A stretch of DNA of 64,000 bases from Paramacrobiotus metropolitanus. Lineage: Eukaryota > Tardigrada > Eutardigrada > Parachela > Macrobiotidae. This document shows, in pieces, positions 42,377 to 55,700 of the stretch (position 1 is its first letter; every line of letters starts with the position of its first letter). The stretch covers positions 1 through 64,000 of the forward strand of contig NW_026570260.1 in NCBI RefSeq assembly GCF_019649055.1, written 5' to 3'. A program made the translations under genes and the position numbers. The notes under the pieces were generated by a model, which had not been told where the DNA came from, made no database searches, and was given only the letters and a program-made list of their open reading frames with translations.

Positions 42377-45300
42377 CTGCGCCGCGTGGATTCGTGTACA
42401 GTAATCTACCCGGCATCACTGTCCCATATTTAAGGCGGTTTTTACTGTGCTTACGATCTTGGCAGGCAATGGAGCACCCATATTTCCACGCTAGCGCGGC
42501 ACAATCAATGGCGCTCAGGCGAGCTTGGGTGGGCGTTGCCTGTCCGCCGGGATTAGTGAACATGGTTTGGCCGGCAGCCGCGTTTGTCTGCCCCCATCAA
42601 TAATAAAAATATGAATCATAGTAATATCGGTACATGTATTTAGACGTTAACTCAGACGGGAAACGTATGAATCACAATCACCCTTAAATCAGTGTTTTTT
42701 TGTCTAGAAAAAGACAAAATTTGTCCTGGAAGTTTTTGTCGTAATCCGACATAACGTAATAATTTTGTCGGTACAAATTGTGCCCTCCCTGCCCCAATCG
42801 TTTATGAATTAATTGCGGTTGTATTCTAAATATTATGTTATCCGTTATATGTATTCTGTAGTACGATACTAGCAATCTTAATGCGCTTGTGCGGATTCAT
42901 TTGTTTCGGCGCTTTTCTTAATTATTCAGCAGGGCGATCTGGATTCGGTTGTTGTGGTGTATGTATATATGTGGCAACAGTTTTCGGCTGATACAGAAAT
43001 GACACTGGCATCGAACAGTTAATTAATCACAGTTTGGGCAAAATGGCATTCATCCTTTCCTGGAAAAGAACTTTTGCTCACTGCATTGTGCAGACAGCTG
43101 CCGAGTTTCTGCGTGGATGGTTTGTACAAACCATCCACTCCAATTCTGGCTTGATTAGCATTAAAATTTTAACGTGCGGCTTGATTGAGAAGCAATCAGG
43201 GATTCATAACAGTGCAATACGCACAATAACCGTGCAACAATTCACCAAAGAAAAGAAATACGAGCATCGTAGGCAGGCATCAGTTCGTAATAAAATGCGG
43301 CTGCACTATTCAGACGATTTCAAAATCTTTGCCTAAAGACGCAATGACACAGCCTGATGCTCCCGGTTGTTATCCCAATAAATTAAATAGTTCCATGTGA
43401 GCTGCCGCCGATAATTATTTATTTGGAAACGTAAAAACAAGTGAAATCAAGATTTAGTGGTGCAGTGCGGTATGAAGCTTGCGATCGAGTGAAATATCAA
43501 GTTTTGAGTTTTCATCACACTGACAATTTTTGCCGCGCGCAATTGAACTGTATGGCGCAGTCAGCCGTTGCGACGCGACCCCGTGTGAAATCCTGATAAG
43601 AGACTTTTTTGATAACAGTAATATTATCATGTACGCGACCGTGCGCGTCTGCTGTGGGAGGTCAGCCATTAACTGTTTAATGTCTTCTGTGAATTAATCA
43701 TATAATTAATGAATAAAAATAGGAAAAATGGAAATAAACAAAGTATTACAGTACTTCGGCGGTTTTTTTTATATGCTGCAAGTGCACTGTTAGTGTGTAC
43801 ATACATACTATATATAGTACACATATAGCCATATACTATTAATACTAATATAGGTACATATGTTAAGTATCAATATATCGAGCTGTATTTAGTTAAACGA
43901 GTTTGACTTTGCCGCCGGTATACCAGGTATTTAGGCTTTTGGAATAATTCAGTTTTGCACTTATCACAAATTATAAACATGCAGTTGTTTTAGAATTTAG
44001 CAGTATTTACTGTAGATAAAAGCGGACCGTTTCGGTTTTGTACTTACCATGATTAGAAATCGGTTTAATTTACAGATACAGGCCATTAAGTTTTTCAAGT
44101 AATTAACGTAATCGGTTAGTATTTCATAGCGCGTGTGAAAATTACACATGCCGACTTTCATTTACGGTATCTACTCATTTTTTAGCTGCTTCCAAAATAC
44201 AGTAGTTCGAAAGTCATACCTCGGTTATTGTGCGTATTCTCTGTACGTAGTCTACACAGATCGCTCTCTAGATCTGTGAAGGTGATTAATGTAATATTTA
44301 TGAAGTGCTACCAACATATATCTATATACATAAAATTATGTAGTATACGTATATGCAGATGCATAATGGTGCATACTGCGCCTTATGCATAATTACTGGT
44401 TAGAGGCAGGTTTCATGACTAATTATTAATAACCAAAAAAACGAAGAAGAATCTATCTTTTAACTTTTAAGGTACATCAAGATTTATAGAGGTTTTCTGC
44501 GTAGTGTTTTACATTGGCTTATCCATATACTATTTAATAGAGTAGGATTCTCGTAATACGGTCGGAACTCGGAAGCCCCGCAACGCATTGTAATTACTGT
44601 ACGTACTTGCGCAATCGAACGCGCACAATGGGGAGACCGGAAAGTGCACCGGCTGATCACCATATTTTCACAGTTTTTCACGATGACGATGCATGAGCGC
44701 GTATCAACTTCAGCATTTTCGTTTTTTCACTGATTAGAATGAAGAAAAAATATTTAGTGTAGAACATAACAATATTATATAAAGTGTCAAAACCTTAGGC
44801 CAGTAAAAGCTTTGGCCAGTAAAAATGCTGATTTATGTGTTTTAACCAGATGCCGACAGGTGCTTGGCAGTTGGCAGCTGAAGTTAGGTTTAGTATTTTC
44901 GAACAAAATTTGCCGAACCACGACGCTACTCGTTACGAACGAGATAAAGTTATGACTGCCTAGGCGTTATCAGTCAGCGCTGTAAGCGGTTTGCATGAAC
45001 CGACATGCACTCCTGTGAATCATATGCGGTTATCTGTGAGCCACTCATCCGAAACATATGAAACTGTCTTTCCATATAAATGTTATTAACAGGGTGCGGT
45101 GAAATCTGTGTGATGGAATTGAAGTCGTACGTCGGATTGAAGGGGTACACCTGGATGATGGCGCTGGAGTACTGGCTGTACATGCCGGCTCCCACACCGG
45201 ACAACGAGGGATCAATGTTGTTTATGGTTACGGCAATGGGGCGGTCGGGACGCTGGTACTCGTTGCGCAGGGTGAGAGTATTAGCTAGCTTTCCCATTAT

Positions 45301-46033
45301 CTGTCGTTGGGAGGAGCCGCATTTTCCGGCGCCGGTGCCGCCGACAATAAGGAGTTTCTGGCCGCGCCCGGCCTGACTCATTTCGTGGCCAGGGACCGTC
45401 GCACACGTTGTAGACACGGTTCTGTATATAAAAATATGATAAAGTTATGATATAAATGGTATTCGTATTTGCGTTAAAACGGTGCAGTATATTATGGCTT
45501 ATTCCAGTACTGCTGAGTGTTAGTAACTTACGTACTCGGCATTCGTACGCCATCAGCCGATTCGTATGTAACGTTTCTTATCGATACTAAATGGCAAATG
45601 CAACTTACAATAACTAAGTTATTAAATGCTTTGCTGGCGGCAGATCATTACGTACGTACCCGTTGTTATAAGCATTGGAGATCCACATAAAATCCCGCCC
45701 GACGTTGGTGGACGATGGCAGTACGATAAACTGGATGCATCCGTTCAGATCCGTGTTCATTTGCAGTAAGGCGTTGTTGATGTTGGTCACCGTTGTCGTG
45801 TCCCCACTGGCCGCTACAATACAGGAAGAACACCATCAGACGACAAGACATTGTCCAGTCGTGTAAGATGTACCATAGGCCGCAGTATCAATGTATACTG
45901 GAATCCGCGTGTAAGGATCCGTGGGGAAGAGCTTCTGCCAGGTATTGTACCGAGCATCGGAGTTGAAGACCGCTGCGCGGCACAGCGATGCGGTTAATAC
46001 AAATGCAAAAATGCACAAATGTTCTCTGGTCAT
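42377..46033 (-). CDS. Astacin-like secreted protein C, no zinc ligands
   Basis: Exons 46033-45874, 45813-45660, 45421-45091 and 42587-42455 agree in phase with genes B and D. A short final exon (about 42377-42336) may follow; otherwise the frame reads on to 42336, giving 298 residues. Signal peptide MTREHLCIFAFVLTASLCRA, then RIPVYIDTAAYG, NTDLNGCIQFIVLPSSTNVG and the core. The HExxHxxGxxHE position reads RQIMGKLANTLTLRNEYQRP, the Met-turn reads YDFNSITQIS, and MFTNPGGQA, SAIDCAALAWKYGC follow. All His ligands and the catalytic Glu are gone while structural Cys, Gly and DR residues stay. The third intron is 2.5 kb, unusually long here. Probably secreted and non-catalytic; partner unknown. 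Confidence 0.8.
43113..43138. repeat. 26-bp perfect palindrome
   Basis: GTGGATGGTTTGT followed directly by its complement ACAAACCATCCAC, inside the long intron of astacin-like gene C. An open stretch at 43034-43336 (plus) spans it but has no known domain. Confidence 0.8.
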
Positions 46034-47211
46034 TTTACGCTGTGAGACTGCGGTTTACGTACTTATTTACATGTAGCACGCTGCAACCAGGTTGCATGCA
46101 TTACAACGCCCAGTCGTGGCAGTTTCGAAGTAGAACTGCGTTGCGAAGGAGGTAGAAGTTTTTACAATGGCGATGTCAGCTTGGAAATTTGACGCATAGT
46201 GAATATTTATAATGTCACGCTTAGCGAATATTAATCGAGATGCATTCTGTATCAACATAGTCAGCAAATGCCCGTCTTGCATTGATTGTAGTCGATGAAG
46301 TTCAACGCTAATAATCTACCTGGTTTAATGCTGCTAAGCGAATAGTACTCAGTATTGCAACTGGAGTAAATTTGCACAGAGTATTATTTTAATCGTTTAA
46401 TCGTTCAATTTTTACACTCAACACCACTAACGCGCAAAAAAAGCGCTTCTTGCCACCAAGTTCATATACTCGTACCCCGTAGTAACTCCAGCACGTTTTG
46501 ATTTGTTATTTTCTCGCCTTGCTCCGCAACCTCTTTTCTTGTGCAGATAGTCAGCTGCTTAAGTATGTGCAATAAATAAAAGCATCTCCTGATAGAAAAA
46601 TTAATTTTTCAGTTTTAAGTCATGAAATGTTACAAATTTAATGATTATAGTTATTTCTATCCATACTTGTATAACAATAATAAATTATGCATTTGGAACC
46701 TCTTCCTTGCATAGCGACGTTTTAAAAATGAAAATACCATGCGCAGGGTTGCGAGCACATTCTGATATATAAATATATGTGTTATAGTGGGTTTTATTGT
46801 CAAATCGGAATCTTTTAAACCAGAATTTCGCTTAGTTTAGCGTTTCCGAAGCACTAATTACGTAATCATATCCTGCACTGCAAGATGTACGCATATACTG
46901 TATAAAGACCGCAACATGTACGCACGTAACTCTATTTCCGAAGACGACACGATGGTTAACCTTTGTTTCGGTGCACAGTCAGCGCTGCCTTGACATTGTC
47001 TGAAGTTTAATAGAACTGGCATATTAATTGGCGGGATTTTGCGCAATAAAACATTACTTCGCATCATCAGCTGGCATATAAATGCGACAAAATGTGCATT
47101 TAGCGGCTGGTCACGAGATAGCGTTTATGTTGTATGTGCCTGTGAGATATCGGGTGCCTTTTCCAGGGTTTCGTTTATTTATTACATCGCAGTAATTACT
47201 TGCAAAACAAT
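46034..47211. promoter_or_regulatory. Divergent promoter region of genes C and D
   Basis: A 1.18-kb AT-rich interval between head-to-head astacin-like genes. TATAAA lies at 47077-47082, 130 bp before the gene D start codon. On the minus strand a TATAAAT lies near 46208, 175 bp before the gene C start codon. No coding sequence is seen between them. Confidence 0.5.
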
Positions 47212-49043
47212 ATGGTTGCACTGGTTATATTAGCTTTTTTATTGTGCTTCAGCGTAAACTCTGGTTATGCGGCTATTTTGAGTACTAATGATCCACGATA
47301 CACTTTATGGCCGGTATTGTTTAACACCGATCCCTATGTGCGTGTTCCCGTTTACGTGGAAAAGGCCAGATATGGTACGTAAATATAGGAAAATGTTGTG
47401 GAATGTTTGTAGCTTGGTATCAGAATGCCTACTCGAGTAGCAAATTAAAATTTTGGAATCGAGTTGAATGCAAATTGGACGATGCAAAATCATATAGCCT
47501 TACCGAACAGGTAATAGTTACGGTAGTACCTTATTTCTTATTCCTAATTTGTCATCAGCATGTTATATGAATTCTAACAGCTGATAAAAATCAGAACAAA
47601 CAAAGCAAAAAGCGTTCTCAATTGCGATGTTAGATGTGTAGATTTATTTTGCCCCACTTCTACTAGCTAAATTACTTTTGTGGAGCGACGGAAAGTAAAT
47701 TCAGATATTTGCGTTTGTGACTCGCTAGCAAAAACAAAAACCGCCTTTGTGACCTTTACCAACTTGTGTATGGCACAACAGATTTACAAACGCAGCTGAA
47801 CATCAATGCCTCGCTGTTGGCGCTGAACACGGACCTGACCGGCTGCCTCCAGTTTGTCCAAGTACCGTCACCCACCAATGTCGGTCGGGATTTCATCTAT
47901 GTGTCTCCTGTCTCGTCCACCGGGTAAGTTCACGCGCTCGTGGATACCTTTGCACTCGAGCAGTTAACTGACTAAAATCGTTACACCTATGAAATCTTAT
48001 AGTCTTTAATACTTCTGATCACCGCAACAACAAAGTTTTTTATAGAGCAGCACAACAGACCTGCGGCACCGTTCCCGGCCATCTGGCCGGCAGCAACCCC
48101 GGTGGGCAGAAAATGTACATCTTACCAGGCACCGGACCAGGCCAATGTGGCGGCTCTGTTCGGCAGATAATGGGCAGATTCGCTAACGCCATAGGACTGC
48201 GCAACGAGTACCAGCGCAACGACCGTCCTATCACCGTAACTACCGGCAACATCGCCACCAGCTTGGCGAACATCGGGGCCAGTATGTACGCGGCATACAC
48301 TGCCAATGTCACCGTCTACCCACAGAATACGGCCTATGACTACAACTCCATCACGCAGATTACACCGCAGACCAACGCCAATCCGGGAGTGAGCATGTTC
48401 ACCAATCCCGGAGGACAGGCCAGTCCCACACTGAATCGGCTCAGTAATATTGATTGTAATGCGATCAAGTGGCGGTACAACTGTAACAGCAATGTCGTTT
48501 GTGCTGATCGTAAGTACACCAATTACAATATACGCATGGCATGCTCGGTTTATGGTTAATCAGTTAATGAGATGATAACTGCAAAATATAGGGCCTAAGC
48601 AGATATACCCAGAAGAGAAAATAAGAAATGAACTCAAAGTTTTTTCAAAAAGTGATCATTTTTTGCATATAAACGATGAGTTTTTATTTATAGCAAATAA
48701 ACGTTCACTGTCCATGACTTAAAACCTAGGTAGAAAACCGGTAAGGTAATCAATAATACGTACTAATTTTAAGTGTGCAATTTTCAAATATGAAATTAGG
48801 TTAATAATTTCGCGCCGGTGCTTGGGTACCAGTCTCGCTAAATTATTCGAGCGATGAACATGCAAATCTTTTAATCTCAGCGCACGAAACATTGAGATTA
48901 CAGTCATTTCTGTTGTTTTAATAGCTTATGGACAGCAGACACCCGCGAACAACAACAACAACAACATTCCACCTAATAACGGCCAGCAAACAAATCCACA
49001 ACAGCAGCCATCCGGGCCCGTTGATCCAACCGACCAGTTTTGA
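47212..49043 (+). CDS. Astacin-like secreted protein D, no zinc ligands
   Basis: Exons 47212-47374, 47782-47923, 48046-48509 and 48925-49043 give an unbroken 295-residue protein. Signal peptide MVALVILAFLLCFSVNSGYA, then RVPVYVEKARYG (as in astacin VPY...), LNTDLTGCLQFVQVPSPTNV and CGTVPGHLAG. The active-site helix reads RQIMGRFANAIGLRNEYQR against HExxHxxGxxHExxR. It keeps Gly, Glu and Arg, loses all three His and the catalytic Glu, and has four extra residues. SIMHY is SITQI. LSNIDCNAIKWRYNC closes the fold as in astacins. The last exon is an Asn/Gln/Pro tail (NNNNNNIPPNNGQQTN). No propeptide is evident. It is likely a secreted pseudo-protease. Confidence 0.85.
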
Positions 49044-49948
49044 TTTGCTCGTCGCCGTTTGCGCCTACTATGGGACATTTTCTTAGTTATCCAAATTAAT
49101 TAATATTTTACACGGTTTAATTATGTGTAGCGTTCACATTTGCAAGCCGGCAATGACAGTTAGCCGGTTAGTCAGACAAATGGGTTTATATGCAGAAATA
49201 TTATACTCGTAGTTTATGGCGTAATTGGAGTTGTACATGGGTCATCCATGCAATACTGCTATAAATTCATGCTGTTCCATCATAACCGTGTTCGTCATAT
49301 TTTGCGTATTTAAAAAAATTCCGATTTACCCGTCGCTTTGTGTGCTGTTCTCCTGGTCCCGAACGCAAGGTTGTTCATGCGTAAATTACAGAATGGCGGT
49401 TGAGCAAGAGCAAGTTGTACAAGTACAGTATTAATATAAATCAGAAATGATTTAATTTCTATTTGCCGATATTGCCGAAACTCGCAAGCTAAGCCAAAGT
49501 CCATCGTGTTTATACTGCCGCATCAGCTGTTATCATATCGGCACCCATTGCACACGCGATCAGCAAAATCAGTTAACCACCTTTTTCATAATTACTTGTA
49601 CACTGCGCACCTAGCTCTACAGTACTTGTCCCGTAGCGTGAGCTTTTATACAGTTTGCCTCTAATATTTATATAATTTTTGCTGACTACACATTCATGAC
49701 TACTGACAGCAGTAACAGCACTCTTCAGTTTTTAAGACACACTACTTGGAACAGAGCGTGCATTAAGTTCAGATGGTATTACACCGTTTCCGAACGAGAT
49801 CAGAAGCACCGCTGTGTTAATGTGTTATGTGGTTTCTCTCATAAATTCATACAAAACCTACTATACCCGAATAACGATCAGAAAACAGAATTTCGTTAGT
49901 ATATCAGTTTTGTTATTGCGCGAGATAGTGCTAAGTGCTACATTTGCG

Positions 49949-51895
49949 ATGAGCCAGCTAACTGTTCCTCCTGTCAAATGCAAAATCTGCGGCGGTACCT
50001 CATCGGGAGTTCATTACGGTGTCGTATCTTGTGAAGGATGCAAGGTAACTAACTGCTATACATTAGCGTCCACACTCCACATAACTGCTGCTCGTTGATT
50101 GGTGACTTGCTCCGATGTCGTGCAACTTTTACTCAAGATGAGCCAGGGATATAATTCAATACAGCTGAAGTTGGTCGTTACAGGCATTCTACAAACGGTG
50201 TGTGGAGAAGAAGCTGTCCTACCAATGCTATTTTGGCGGGAAATGCTCCATTTCTGCACGGCGGGGTCGCTGCAAATCCTGTCGGTTTAAAAAGTGTGTG
50301 GAAATGGGCATGAGTTTCCAAGGTTCGAGCCTCGAGATACAATAAATTTTGCGCGACATTGCTTCCTTCTAAAAAACTCGTACATGTATTGTATGTTTCT
50401 TACAATTCATTTTTGTTTTCTTAGCGGTTAAAATGGGAAGGATTCCAAAACACGAAAAGGCCGCTCAGTTGGCGGCGCTTTTGCAGAGCGTTACCGATGT
50501 TGAAGATTCCACCTCGACGTCCACGTCGTCGGGATCACCTGTTGAGCAGCCTACAGTGAGTGCCCACAACCAACAGATATCCAACAACACAGATCCACAG
50601 CGCGCGAACAACCCCGGATCTATCGAGAACGCAGATATGTCGACCGCTACATTTCCGCCAGTGGCGGCGTTCAGTACTAGAAGTAGTATTGACATCAGCG
50701 AACCGATATTCGACAGCATATTTGATGGTCTCGACGTGGCTGAGTTCCAGGCCGATGTGGCATCGTCCAGTATGGACGTACAAGCTGTGGACCAAATAAT
50801 GCCGGTTCAGCCGCAATTTCCTGTATTTCTGGATAATTATCTGGCGATCACTGAGCAGCGCAACGCCAACCTGCGGCAGACTGCGATGGCGGTGACCGAT
50901 GCGGTGACCTTAGTGTACTGGGACCAGATTGAGACCTGGACCGCGTTCATGACTAACTCCATTGGAGCAGGTGAAAACACGGTACAAAAAAATATTGTGA
51001 ATTTTCTGATTAACTCGCTTTTGAACTAGACATTTTGACGTAGAATCCTCCGCACGAGCTGAATTTAGACGGCTTTCCACAATTAGCGCGCGCCATCTAT
51101 GACGACGACCAGCGTCGTATGATCGGCTTCGCCAAAGCCATTCCGGGTTTTGCAGATTTGTCTACTCCCGACCAGGATGCCTTAATCTCAGAGAAGTTCA
51201 CCCTGGTTTGGCTGGTAGGAAACCGTAGCTATTATCTTCCAATCTACGTTTTTTTACGCAACAAATTCTGAAACCGTAGTTCCATCATGCGCCGTATACC
51301 AGCGCTGGAGAAGTTTTCTACCTAGCCGGTTTTGAGGACTTCCACTATGGGCGGTACTGGATGGATCAAACACTGGATCCAAACTTTATCAAAGCCATTT
51401 TAGCGTTTATGGATGCACTGAACGAACTACAATTAACACTAACAGAGAGCTACGTTCTTATGGCCATCGGCATGTTTCGACCCGGTAAAACTTCATCCGA
51501 CTGCGTAAATGTCCTTAAAATACTAATGGCATCTGATATTTTTAGATACTACACGAGCGGGTAATACGTCTTTGTTAGGCGCTCTACAAGCGCACTACAT
51601 GGACGTTCTCCTGTATCTCATCCGTAGTCGCATGTCGCCCGCCCTACTCTCGCGCACCTTGAAGTACCTGAAAGAAATACTAAAGAAACTGCCATGCATA
51701 CAAGGAATCGCCACGGACTATGTTAACAAGATCGATCTAGAGCAACTGCCCTTTCGGCCATCACACGGAGGCGATTTTGCGTCTATTCTGCGCTACGTTT
51801 GTAAAGAATGCACGCACGGCTGCACGCATAAGATACCGGCATTGGCCAACTGCTGCCAGAAACGTTGGCCAGGTCCCGTAATCCAGTTGTCATGA
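49949..51895 (+). CDS. Nuclear receptor (divergent, NR1-like)
   Basis: Six exons, 49949-50044, 50184-50322, 50425-50981, 51044-51214, 51280-51484 and 51546-51895, have fully consistent phases and give 505 residues. The DNA-binding domain begins almost at once: [20 protein letters not shown] then CKAFYKR (P-box EGCKA) for finger 1; [20 protein letters not shown] then FKKCVEMGM for finger 2. The C-terminal extension [12 protein letters not shown] is typical of NR1-type receptors. A Ser/Thr/Gln hinge precedes the ligand-binding domain, with [20 protein letters not shown] at helices 3-5 and a Cys/His-rich ending in place of an obvious AF-2 helix. It is a ligand-regulated or orphan transcription factor; I cannot assign the subfamily. 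Confidence 0.88.
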
Positions 51896-52734
51896 GCAAT
51901 AATTTCGGCGAAAACATTTGTTTTCGTCTTTAATTTATCTTAAGCAGTAATTTGGAAGCAGATGAAGCTGTAAAAATAGTTCAAATACCGGCTATGCTGT
52001 TTCCGCACTCTGGTCAAAACTGACGTTCAAAATATCAATAGAAGTAGCAAGAACTTGCTATAGCTAGACTATAGCAAGTACTTGGAAGTAGCTATCCTGC
52101 AGTTTTTTACGCAACTGCACTTTGGTGGCTTTTGCAGTGAACGCTTATGCAATGCGGTTAACATTATATTACCAAAAAGCTAAAAGCAGTTTTGGGAACT
52201 CGATTTTAGTTGTAAGGGTTTCAGATTAATTATGAACAGCGTAAAAATTATTAAAAGCGTTCGCAATCGTTAACTGCGCTCGCCATCTCGTAGCAAATTG
52301 GCAGAAGTTCAGTACGCCTTCTTATACTACTCCATGATATGGCTTTGGTAGCAAACTATGTATCATGATGATCTGTCATATTATGACAGATTCAGAGGTG
52401 TATGCGGTGCAGCTACGACATGAAAGATATTGCGTTAGTAAATCCCTGATTTTTGGCTGAAAAAATCTGAACTATACTTTATTTTATGTCTTAGGAATTA
52501 ACCAACAAGGCGATCATTAAAAACTCTAGTAAATCGAATGCAAATATGCCGTGCGAAAGCCACCGGGTCCATTAAGCACAGCGCTGAAAACAAGGGACAA
52601 CAATCAAACCGCATAAAACACTATACATGCTCAAAACGCACACAGCTTCAACAGAGCGGTAATACGCATAATAAAATAAACACAATGTAAAATTATGCAC
52701 GAGAAAGAATGAAAGCGATCTGTGTATTGGGAAA
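51896..52734. other. Intergenic, nothing recognised
   Basis: AT-rich DNA between the convergent 3' ends of the nuclear receptor and PEPCK; it probably holds both 3' untranslated regions. Confidence 0.5.
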
Positions 52735-55700
52735 TTATGACATCTTCTCGACTCGTTCTCTGAGTTGGTCCAGCTGACGGCGCATCTCCGCGGGACAGTC
52801 TTCTGGCAATTGTTCGTCGTAGAAGCGCCCGATGGCCTCCACTTCCTCCTGCCAGAAATCCTTCGGTAGACGGAACAATTCCTCCATGTCCACCTCGCCC
52901 AGCCCGTCGACGTTGATTGAGCCCGGTCTCGGCAGATAACCTGAACATACGTACTAGGTCAATTCGGATTTTCAATGAAACCTATCAGAATTGTATTTCA
53001 CGCCAATTACGTACAGGTTCACATTAAATTTCGATAATATATTTCATCCTCTTGTTAAATGTTAAATATCCAGTAACCAGACAAATAAGCACCAAATCGT
53101 TACAGAACATAAAAAAATGCCTAGAATAACGTAAAATTCCATGCAGAATTAAAAGGCCCTTTTTGTACAAAACGTTTTCTTAAAAACAAAAACAGTTGAG
53201 CATTGTTTTACCAAGAAAACAGATCTTACCAGCAGCGCTCTCCACCGCGCAATCCTCTCCGTTGACCCTCCTGACAATCCAGTCCAGCACGCGACTATTC
53301 TCTCCAAAACCTGGCCAGATGAATTTCCCTGCGGCATCTTTCCTGAACCAGTTAACATGGAAAATCCGCGGCAGTTGTGCGGCCGGTCGCTGCTCCATAC
53401 TCAGCCAGTGTTCCAGATATTTGCCGAAATTATACCCAAAAAACGGCCTCATGGCGAAGGGATCGTGCATGATCACTTTACCGCTGTGCTCCGCAGCCGC
53501 CGTGGCTTCCGACCGCATTCCCGACCCAATGAAGACCCCGTGTGCCCAGTTGTAGGCCTCGTAGATCAGAGGCACGCCTTGGGGCCGGCGTCCACCGAAG
53601 ATGATGGCGGAGATGGGGACGCCCTGCGGGTCCTGCCACAAGGGATCCACCACGGGACACTGCTCCAGGGGGGCGCAGAAGCGGCTGTTGGGATGGGCGG
53701 CAGGACGGCCGCAGCCAAGGGTCCAGGGTTTGCCGGTCCAATCCGTCAGTTCCTGGCCATCCACAGGGATGTCCTTCTCCAGGCCTTCCCACCAAAAACC
53801 CCCGTCCGGTGTCTCCGCCACGTTGGTGAAGACCGTATTCTGCTGGATGGCAGCCATGGCGTTGGGATTGCTCTGATCAGATGTTCCTGCAAAATGTAAA
53901 CATAAGCCAAAACGCTCTAGCTAGAAATAGGATGCGTCGACGAATATTTTACTTAATCATGCAATTAACATTTTCCCACAATTACAACCGGATAAAAGCA
54001 TACTGGCTTCAGAGTAATGTTTTCATAAGCCAAAAAAGACAAAAAATCTTATCCACTGAAATTTATCGAGGTCTTCCCTAGTTTATTACCAAGCTGCATT
54101 CCCTGATGTGCAGAAGTATCGATTTTTATGACTGGAATAATATGTAAAAACTGTAACCATCGAAGGTGCTCGGATAAATTGTTGTTGAAATCAGAATTTT
54201 TATTAGCAAAGTTCGGATTAAGTCGGTGCACAATAATCTGAGTCAAGTGATCACCGCCACTGCTCACCTGGTGCCACACCAAAGAAGCCGGCTTCGGGAT
54301 TAATCGCCCGCAGTACACCATTCTGGTCGAATTTCAGCCAGGCAATATCATCGCCCACACACTCCATCTTGTAGCCAGGGAGTGACGGGATCAACATGGC
54401 CAGATTGGTTTTTCCGCAGGCGCTAGGGAATGCGGCCGTCACATACTGCAAACCGACATCATGATTATGTCTTATACACGTATGAGCAACAGCCCAAGAT
54501 GGGCAATATGTAACTGAAAAACTTACAATCTTCTTTCCCTCTGGGTTGGTTATGCCCAAAATCTGTAATAAAGACAAAGTCAATATAAAACAAATGAAGA
54601 GAACTGCTTCACAACCCAGTGCACATCTAATGCACATTAGAAACAAATCCCGCTGTCAGATTGAACCATAACGCAAACTATTTTTTTCAACATCAAAAGT
54701 GGTCACCGCGTTAGAGTCTAATTGCTTGAAAGCAAAATTTTGCCGGATATTTTTTTCTGCTCGAGAAATCTGATTTTTTGACTGATTCCGGAACGTAAGC
54801 AAAACTGAACAGAAAATAAAGACAACAAATATCATAACAACAAAAATAAATATCGGTGACAGCATGCAAAATAAAAAAAAGCGAAAAATACCCGTAAATT
54901 AACGAAAAACAAAGTGGAAGGAGAATTTGGATACATAAGCATATGAAAACACGCAAGCAAGATCAACCACGGTGTATATTTCAATCGTAAAAAGGTCAAC
55001 AAAAATTAGTGCGGCATGTAGTACGGACGGCCTTACCAACATGTGCTCGGCCAACCAGCCTTCCCGCTGCGCCAGAATACTGCCCAGACGCAGAGCCAGA
55101 CACTTCTTGCCCAACAGACTATTGCCGCCGTATCCGCTTCCATAAGAGCAGATCTCGTTCTTTTCGGGCAGATGCGCAATGATAACCTTCTCTGGATCAC
55201 ATGGCCAACCGTTTATCACAGGACCTAAAAGAACACACGATGTTGGTTCTTGTGTAACGTGAAACGGCAATGTACGGAGATCGATGGTCACGTACGCGAA
55301 GCAGGCAGTGGCAGACCGACTGAATGGAGGCATTTGACGAAATCTCCGTCGCCTAGGGCTTTCAAAATCTTTGTGCCCATACGTGTCATAACTGAAAAAA
55401 ATATTCCAGTTAATTCCTTTCTCGATAAACATGTTCCTTACCGAAGTTTTTACATATAGCATATTGTAGTCACCCTGACCTAAGCTAAGCGGGTTTCTAA
55501 CAATATACAAAACTACACTAACGTAACAATAAAACAGCAAGTTACTAGCAACAATACGAGTGCTCTAACCATAAAATCGATATAAGCTGCAATCCAATTT
55601 ATCAGAGTTAACTGCCTTACTGCGCATGGAAGCGACGACATAGGGCGAATCGGTAAGCTCGATGCCAATTTTGGACAGTGGCGATCCCACTGGACCCATG

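Noticed and set aside
53357-53899. Long plus-strand open frame of 180 codons
   Set aside because: It is antisense to the GC-rich PEPCK exon 53886-53230 and has no domain; a shadow of the real gene.
54899-55540. A single 213-codon minus-strand gene
   Set aside because: It is two PEPCK exons read together with introns; the phases resolve it as 55391-55296 (another frame) and 55224-55037.
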